Source: CAYYJM01 sp964471755 (GTDB lineage Bacteria > Planctomycetota > Planctomycetia > Gemmatales > Gemmataceae). From it: a stretch of 16,405 bases of DNA. Positions 12,000-16,405 of the stretch are shown here, piece by piece (position 1 is the stretch's first letter; the number at the start of each line of letters is the position of its first letter). The DNA is taken from contig CAYYJM010000135.1 of the NCBI GenBank assembly GCA_964471755.1, forward strand, positions 1 to 16,405. Reading direction: 5' to 3'. The translations under genes and the position numbers were made by a program. The notes beneath the pieces were generated by a model, which made no database searches, was not told the DNA's origin, and worked only from the letters and a program-made list of their open reading frames with translations.

Positions 12000-14813
12000 T
12001 TGACGGACCAACCGACCCCACCTACTCCGCCGACTCCGCCACCGCCGGAGACACCGGAGACGCCCGTACCCGCCGCACCCGCTGGCCCAACGCTGAACAT
12101 CGCCGACGAGCTGAAGGACAGCTACCTCACCTACGCGATGAGCGTCATCATCAGCCGGGCCTTGCCGGACGTGCGCGATGGCCTGAAGCCATCGCAGCGC
12201 CGCATTCTCGTGGCGATGGGCGACCTGAACCTCGGCCCGAACGCGGCGACGAGCAAGTGTGCCAGCATCGTCGGCGAGACGATGAAACGCTACCATCCGC
12301 ACGGCGAACAGACAATCTATCCGACGCTGGTGCGCATGGCCCAGCACTGGAACATGCGCTATCGGCTGGTGCATTCGCAGGGGAACTTCGGTTCCGTGGC
12401 CGGCCTGCCGCCAGCGGCGATGCGCTACACCGAGGCCCGCCTGACTCCCGTTGCGGCCGAGATGCTCGCCGACCTGGAGTACGATACCGTCGACTTCCAG
12501 GACAACTACGACGGCAAGTACCGCGAGCCGCTCGTGCTGCCGTGCAAGTTTCCCAACCTGCTCGTCAACGGCTCCGATGGCATCGCCGTCGGCATGGCGA
12601 CCGACATCCCGCCGCACAACCTCGCCGAGGTCTGCACCTCGCTCATCCGGCTGATCGCGAATCCCGAGGCGACCCTGTTCGAGTTGATGGAGGACCGCGA
12701 CGGTGAGAAGGGCATTCAGGGCCCGGACTTCCCCACCGGCGGCGAGGTATACAACTACCGCGGCCTGCTCGAAGCCTACGCCACCGGCCGGGGCAAGATC
12801 ACCCTGCGTGCCCGGGCCGAGATCGTCGAGGAAGGCCGCACGGCCCAGATCATCATCCGTGAGGTGCCCTATCAGCAGACGCGGAACCGACTGGCCGAGT
12901 CGATCGCCGACCTCGTCCGCGACGAGCGCGTCAAGGGAATCAACGAGATCCGCGACGAGTCGAGCGAGCGGAACGGCGACCCGGTGCGGCTCGTTCTCTA
13001 CCTGAAACGCGATGCGGACCCGAACCTGCTCCTGAACCAGCTGTACGAGTTCTCGCCGCTACAGAAGACGGTGAGCATCATCAACCTCGCCCTGGTCGAT
13101 GGTCGGCCGGAGATTCTGCCGCTCAAGCGGATGCTGGAGGAGTTCCTGCGGCACCGGGCCCAGGTGATCCGTCGGCGGACGGAGTACCTGCTCCGCGAGG
13201 CGAAGCGACGATCGCATCTGCTCGAAGGGCAGCTCATCGCCATCGCCTCGCTCGACGAGGTGATCGAGATCTGCCGACGCTCGCCGAGCCGGGCCGAGGC
13301 GAAGATCCGTCTGCAAGGGCTGGAGGTTTCGGCAGCGCTCATGGGGCTGGCTCTGGGTGAGGCGAACTTCCAGTCGCTTCAGGCCGAGATCGGCGTCGCC
13401 GCGAGCTACCGCATGACCGAGGTGCAGGCCGACGCGGTCGTCCGCTTGCAACTGGGCCAACTCGCCGCCCTGGAACGGGACGAGATCCTCAAGGAGTACC
13501 GCGAACTGCGCGGCAACATCACCGCATACGAGACGCTGCTCTCCAGCGACGTGAACATTCTCGCCGTCGTCAAGGCCGACCTGGAGCAGGTGCGTGACCG
13601 CTTCGGCGACGCCCGGCGAACGGAGATCGTCCCGGGCGACCTCGGCTCGATGGACCTGATGGACCTGATCGCTGAGGAGCAGATGGCCGTCACGCTGACG
13701 CACAACGGCTACGTCAAGCGGCTGCCGCTGCGGACCTACCGCACGCAGCATCGCGGCGGTCGTGGCGTCTCCGGCGGCAACCAACGTGACGATGACTTCG
13801 TCGAGCAGTTCTTCGTCGCTTCGACGCATGACTACCTGCTCTGCTTCACCAATCGCGGCCAACTCTACTGGCTCAAGGTGTACGACATCCCCGAGCAGAG
13901 CCGGACGGCGACGGGCCGCTACATCGCTCAAGTGCTGTCGCTGCGCGAGGAAGAGAAGATCACGAGCATCCTGGCGATCAGCAACCTCGAAGAAGAGGGC
14001 GTGGCCCTGCTGATGGCGACGCGTTCCGGCATCGTCAAGAAGACGGCCTTGAAGGACTACAGTCGGCCGAAGAAGGGCGGCATCATCGGCATCTCGCTCG
14101 ACGAGGGGGACATGCTCATCGGCGTCGCTCTGGTGCGGCCCGGCGACGAGGTCATCCTCTGCACGCGGGAGGGCATGGCGATCCGCTTCGATGAATCGCA
14201 GACCCGTGTGATGGGCCGGAACACACGCGGCGTCAAGGGCATCACGCTCAAGAAGGCCGATGACGAGGTGGTCGGCCTGGTCGTCGCCGATCCGAACGGA
14301 TCGCTGCTGACGGTCTGTGTCAACGGCTACGGCAAGCAGACGCCGTTCGGCGCGAACTCGACCGGCGACGGAACCGAGACGGAGGAGGCCGAGCCGGAGA
14401 CTCCCGAGCCGAGCGAGTCGGTCGAGCTGAGCGAGGGGAGCGAGGATGCCGAGGGCGAACAGACGCCGGCGAACTCGTCGTCGTTCTCCTACCGCAAGCA
14501 GAAACGCGGCGGCAAGGGGATCATCTCGATCAAGGTCAGCGAGCGGAACGGCCCCGTCGTCGGCGTGGTGGCGGTGCGGTCGGGCGATCAGCTGATCCTG
14601 ATCACGTCGGCCGGCATGGTGAACCGGACGCGCGTGGACGAGATTCGCGTGGCTGGGCGGAACACGCAGGGCGTGCGGATCATGGCCCCGCGCGAGGGGG
14701 ACCGGATCGTCTCCGTCGTTCGCGTGCCGCCCGAAGAGGTGACGACCGAGACCCCATCGGAGACGCCACCGGAGACGCCTGTGCAAGGCCCGAACACCGA
14801 GAGCGAGGTCTGA
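12000..14813 (+). CDS. gyrA: DNA gyrase subunit A
   Basis: The product is about 937 residues. It is the DNA-cleaving subunit of gyrase. The breakage-reunion domain runs from DELKDSYLTYAMSVIISRALPDVRDGLKPSQRRIL (36-70) through the catalytic R142-Y143 (AAMRYTEARL). The C-terminal pinwheel carries a GyrA-box QHRGGRG (583-589), which favours GyrA over ParC, and a second QKRGGKG (834-840). TTG 12000 follows AGGAG (11988-11992) at 7 nt; TTG 11976 has a poorer site. Oddities: a Pro/Thr-rich N-terminal extension of ~30 residues, an acidic insert (about 784-831) in the pinwheel, a Pro/Thr/Glu tail, and unusual residues in the quinolone pocket (E103, Q104, T105, P108, matching E. coli 82, 83, 84, 87). 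gyrB is not adjacent. Other gyrA-like paralogues elsewhere in the genome cannot be excluded. Confidence 0.95.
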   Translation: MTDQPTPPTPPTPPPPETPETPVPAAPAGPTLNIADELKDSYLTYAMSVIISRALPDVRDGLKPSQRRILVAMGDLNLGPNAATSKCASIVGETMKRYHPHGEQTIYPTLVRMAQHWNMRYRLVHSQGNFGSVAGLPPAAMRYTEARLTPVAAEMLADLEYDTVDFQDNYDGKYREPLVLPCKFPNLLVNGSDGIAVGMATDIPPHNLAEVCTSLIRLIANPEATLFELMEDRDGEKGIQGPDFPTGGEVYNYRGLLEAYATGRGKITLRARAEIVEEGRTAQIIIREVPYQQTRNRLAESIADLVRDERVKGINEIRDESSERNGDPVRLVLYLKRDADPNLLLNQLYEFSPLQKTVSIINLALVDGRPEILPLKRMLEEFLRHRAQVIRRRTEYLLREAKRRSHLLEGQLIAIASLDEVIEICRRSPSRAEAKIRLQGLEVSAALMGLALGEANFQSLQAEIGVAASYRMTEVQADAVVRLQLGQLAALERDEILKEYRELRGNITAYETLLSSDVNILAVVKADLEQVRDRFGDARRTEIVPGDLGSMDLMDLIAEEQMAVTLTHNGYVKRLPLRTYRTQHRGGRGVSGGNQRDDDFVEQFFVASTHDYLLCFTNRGQLYWLKVYDIPEQSRTATGRYIAQVLSLREEEKITSILAISNLEEEGVALLMATRSGIVKKTALKDYSRPKKGGIIGISLDEGDMLIGVALVRPGDEVILCTREGMAIRFDESQTRVMGRNTRGVKGITLKKADDEVVGLVVADPNGSLLTVCVNGYGKQTPFGANSTGDGTETEEAEPETPEPSESVELSEGSEDAEGEQTPANSSSFSYRKQKRGGKGIISIKVSERNGPVVGVVAVRSGDQLILITSAGMVNRTRVDEIRVAGRNTQGVRIMAPREGDRIVSVVRVPPEEVTTETPSETPPETPVQGPNTESEV

Positions 14814-14816
14814 GCC

Positions 14817-15794
14817 GTGCGAGTACTTTTGACCGGCGGCTACGGCTGCATCGGAGCGTGGATCACCCGCCAGCTGCTGGGCCGGGGCGATTCCGTCTGG
14901 ATCTACGACCTCAGGGAAGACCCACGCCGGCTGCACCTGATTCTGCCACCGGACCAGGTGGCGAAGGTCGGTTACGTTCCCGGCGACGTCACCGACCTGG
15001 CCGCGTTCCGCTGGGCGCTGGAGACGCACGGCATCACGCACGTCGTTCATCTGGCCGGGTTGCAGGTGCCGACGTGTCGAGCCGATCCGATCCTCGGAGC
15101 GAAGGTGAACGTCCTGGGCACGCTGGTCGTCTTCGAGGCGATCAAGGCGATGCGTGAGCAGGTGCAGCGGCTCGTCTACGCCTCGTCGGCCGCCGTCTAC
15201 GGCCCACCGGATCTCTACCCGGCCGGGTCGCTGGCGGATGACATCGGCCTGACACCCTCGACGCACTACGGCTATTTCAAGTGCTGCAATGAGGGGAACG
15301 CCCGGATCTACCATCTCGACCACGGCCTGTCGAGCATCGGCCTGCGACCGTGGACGGTCTACGGCGTCGGTCGGGATCTCGGCATGACGAGTGAGCCGAC
15401 GAAGGCGATCAAGAGCGTCGCGCTGGGTCGGCCCTACCACATCACCTACGGTGGCTGGCAGGATCTGCAGTATGTCGAGGACGTGGCCGGCGTCTTCGTG
15501 CGGGCCCTGGAAGCGCCGTATCAGGGAGCGAAGTCGTACAACCTGCGGGGAGCGGTTGTCGATCTGCCGACGTTCCACCGTGCGCTGGTGGAGGCCGCTC
15601 CGGAGGCGGCGAAGTTGGTCACGCACGGCGATCGCCAGCTGACGATCGCCTACGATCTGGACGACACGGCCTTGCAGCGTGACCTGGGGCCGCTGCCGGT
15701 GACGCCGCTGGTCGAGGGCATCCGCAAGACGCTGACGTTGTTCCGTCAGCTGGCCAGCGAGGGGCGGCTCGACACGGCGGATCTGGGAGGTTGA
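14817..15794 (+). CDS. NAD-dependent epimerase/dehydratase (extended SDR family)
   Basis: The product is 325 residues. It is predicted to bind NAD(P) and act on a nucleotide sugar or similar substrate in the cytoplasm. TGGYGCIG (6-13) is the Rossmann glycine motif, VHLAG (77-81) and the SSAAVYG segment (123-129) follow, and Y151-x3-K155 with S123/S124 make up the SDR catalytic set. LRPWTVYGVGRD (176-187) matches the substrate loop of extended SDRs. GTG 14817 lies 3 nt after the gyrA stop, with GAGG 8 nt upstream inside gyrA, so it is probably translationally coupled to gyrA. The exact substrate (for example UDP-glucose, GDP-mannose or another sugar) cannot be decided. Confidence 0.9.
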   Translation: MRVLLTGGYGCIGAWITRQLLGRGDSVWIYDLREDPRRLHLILPPDQVAKVGYVPGDVTDLAAFRWALETHGITHVVHLAGLQVPTCRADPILGAKVNVLGTLVVFEAIKAMREQVQRLVYASSAAVYGPPDLYPAGSLADDIGLTPSTHYGYFKCCNEGNARIYHLDHGLSSIGLRPWTVYGVGRDLGMTSEPTKAIKSVALGRPYHITYGGWQDLQYVEDVAGVFVRALEAPYQGAKSYNLRGAVVDLPTFHRALVEAAPEAAKLVTHGDRQLTIAYDLDDTALQRDLGPLPVTPLVEGIRKTLTLFRQLASEGRLDTADLGG

Positions 15795-15809
15795 CGAACG
15801 GAGCCTGCG

Positions 15810-15846
15810 GTGCAAGCAAGGGTGCTATCCTTTCACTTGCTTGCAC
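15810..15846. repeat. Perfect 11-bp inverted repeat between the epimerase and the WGR gene
   Basis: GTGCAAGCAAG (15810-15820) and CTTGCTTGCAC (15836-15846) are exact inverted copies with a 15-nt spacer. The RNA would fold into a simple hairpin. There is no T-run, so it may be a weak terminator of the gyrA-epimerase unit or an operator or leader structure for the WGR gene, whose ATG lies 31 nt after the right arm. Confidence 0.6.
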
Positions 15847-15876
15847 TTCGGGCTCGGCGCGGATCAGGAGGGACCC

Positions 15877-16335
15877 ATGCGATCATTCACCTACAGCGAC
15901 GCGAAGTCGCACAAGTTCTGGAACATCGAGCTGACCGGCACGAGCTTCACGGTCACCTACGGCCGGCAGGGCACGGCGGGAACGTCGCAGACCAGGACGT
16001 TCGCCGACGAGGCCGCCGCTCGCAAGGAACACGACAAGCTCGTCGCCGAGAAACTCAATAAAGGCTACGTCGAGCAGGGCGGCGCACCGCCGTCGGCCGG
16101 CTCGATGCGCGAGGCCCTGGAGGCGGCCATCGTTGCCAACCTCGACGACCTCGCCTCGCACATGGCCTACGCCGACTGGCTCCACGATCAGGGCGACCCG
16201 CGCGGCGACTTCATCCAGGCGCAGCTCGCGCTCGGAGATCCGAACCGATCCGCGAAGGAACGCAAGGAACTGGAGAAGACGGAGACGACGCTCCGCGAGA
16301 CTCATCAGCGTCAGTGGCTCGGCTCCCTGGCCTAG
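15877..16335 (+). CDS. WGR-domain / TIGR02996 repeat-companion protein, apparently cut by an in-frame TAG
   Basis: The visible product is 152 residues. Residues 1-65 match the WGR domain (start MRSFTYSDAKSHKFWNIEL; the signature is Y28-G29-R30 rather than WGR), a domain seen in PARP and other nucleic-acid-linked proteins. Residues 79-119 match the TIGR02996 module (MAYADWLHDQGDPRGDFIQAQLAL), a short motif greatly expanded in Gemmata-type genomes. AGGAGGG (15866-15872) precedes ATG 15877. The TAG at 16333-16335 falls right after WLGSLA, where related proteins continue into a long C-terminal part. The same frame stays open for 23 codons to the window edge and reads PLLGGKINVEDPKDDLDATY. This is either a nonsense mutation (pseudogene), a truncated protein or a sequencing error. 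Confidence 0.8.
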   Translation: MRSFTYSDAKSHKFWNIELTGTSFTVTYGRQGTAGTSQTRTFADEAAARKEHDKLVAEKLNKGYVEQGGAPPSAGSMREALEAAIVANLDDLASHMAYADWLHDQGDPRGDFIQAQLALGDPNRSAKERKELEKTETTLRETHQRQWLGSLA

Positions 16336-16405
16336 CCGCTCCTCGGCGGCAAGATCAACGTCGAGGACCCGAAGGACGACCTCGACGCAACTTATACTGT
16401 CCGGC

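Noticed and set aside
12018..12062. Repetitive CCGCCGACT-like bases as a tandem repeat or CRISPR fragment
   Set aside because: They encode the Pro/Thr-rich N-terminus of GyrA in frame; the units are irregular and short, with no spacers.
14499..14519. Second GyrA-box-like motif QKRGGKG as a novelty
   Set aside because: RGGKG-type text at this last blade occurs in ordinary GyrA proteins of other bacteria, so it is not unusual in itself.
13059..15815. Very long minus-strand open frame opposite gyrA and the epimerase
   Set aside because: Both plus-strand genes are clear by motif. In DNA this rich in GC third positions, the opposite strand is often free of stops; the frame has no recognisable domain and spans two genes.
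1..16405. tRNA genes, CRISPR arrays, insertion sequences, prophage or toxin-antitoxin genes
   Set aside because: I looked through all intergenic stretches and gene products and saw no tRNA cloverleaf, no regular repeat-spacer pattern, no transposase or integrase, and no toxin-antitoxin pair.

Overview
The window reads as chromosomal DNA of a GC-rich planctomycete, most likely of the Gemmata group. The pointers are a short-hairpin 5S rRNA tail at the left edge, secreted proteins of planctomycete style, a WGR plus TIGR02996 ('repeat-companion') protein at the right edge, a GyrA of the non-proteobacterial type, and GC-rich palindromic repeats between genes. This placement is inference from family resemblance; no database was searched.

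Layout. 1-95: 3' end of a 5S rRNA gene and a strong rho-independent terminator closing the rRNA operon. 154-2057: two exported proteins, one of unknown function and one SGNH/GDSL hydrolase. 2310-6774: a tight same-strand cluster of an Rrf2-family regulator, moeA (molybdenum cofactor), lnt (lipoprotein N-acyltransferase) and a membrane-anchored alpha/beta hydrolase, with gaps of 12 and 9 nt and an 8-nt overlap. 6911-7273: a MazG/DCTPP1-like nucleotide pyrophosphohydrolase with its own good promoter. 7274-7752: a long non-coding stretch with a promoter-like pair and a small hairpin ahead of a RimI-like acetyltransferase (7753-8286). 8362-8886 (minus strand): a three-helix membrane protein, convergent with rimI across a long hairpin. 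8887-9240: divergent intergenic region with a 10-bp inverted repeat. 9241-11237: secreted coiled-coil protein, cmk (CMP kinase) and plsC (acyltransferase). 11239-11346: cluster of palindromic repeats. 11356-11766 (minus strand): small exported STN-like protein with a recognisable promoter. 12000-15794: gyrA followed after 3 nt by a NAD-dependent epimerase. 15877-16335: a WGR/TIGR02996 gene cut by an in-frame TAG, with the frame staying open to the window edge.

Most genes are housekeeping: nucleotide sanitation and CMP kinase, phospholipid and lipoprotein acylation, DNA topology, and cofactor synthesis. I see no phage, transposon, CRISPR array or defence island, and no clearly new multi-gene system. 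The points most worth a second look are residue-level departures (GyrA quinolone pocket, RimI catalytic Tyr replaced by Phe, Rrf2 cluster lacking its middle Cys, Lnt insertions), the interrupted WGR gene, and the structured intergenic elements at 7408-7517, 9080-9145, 11239-11346 and 15810-15846.
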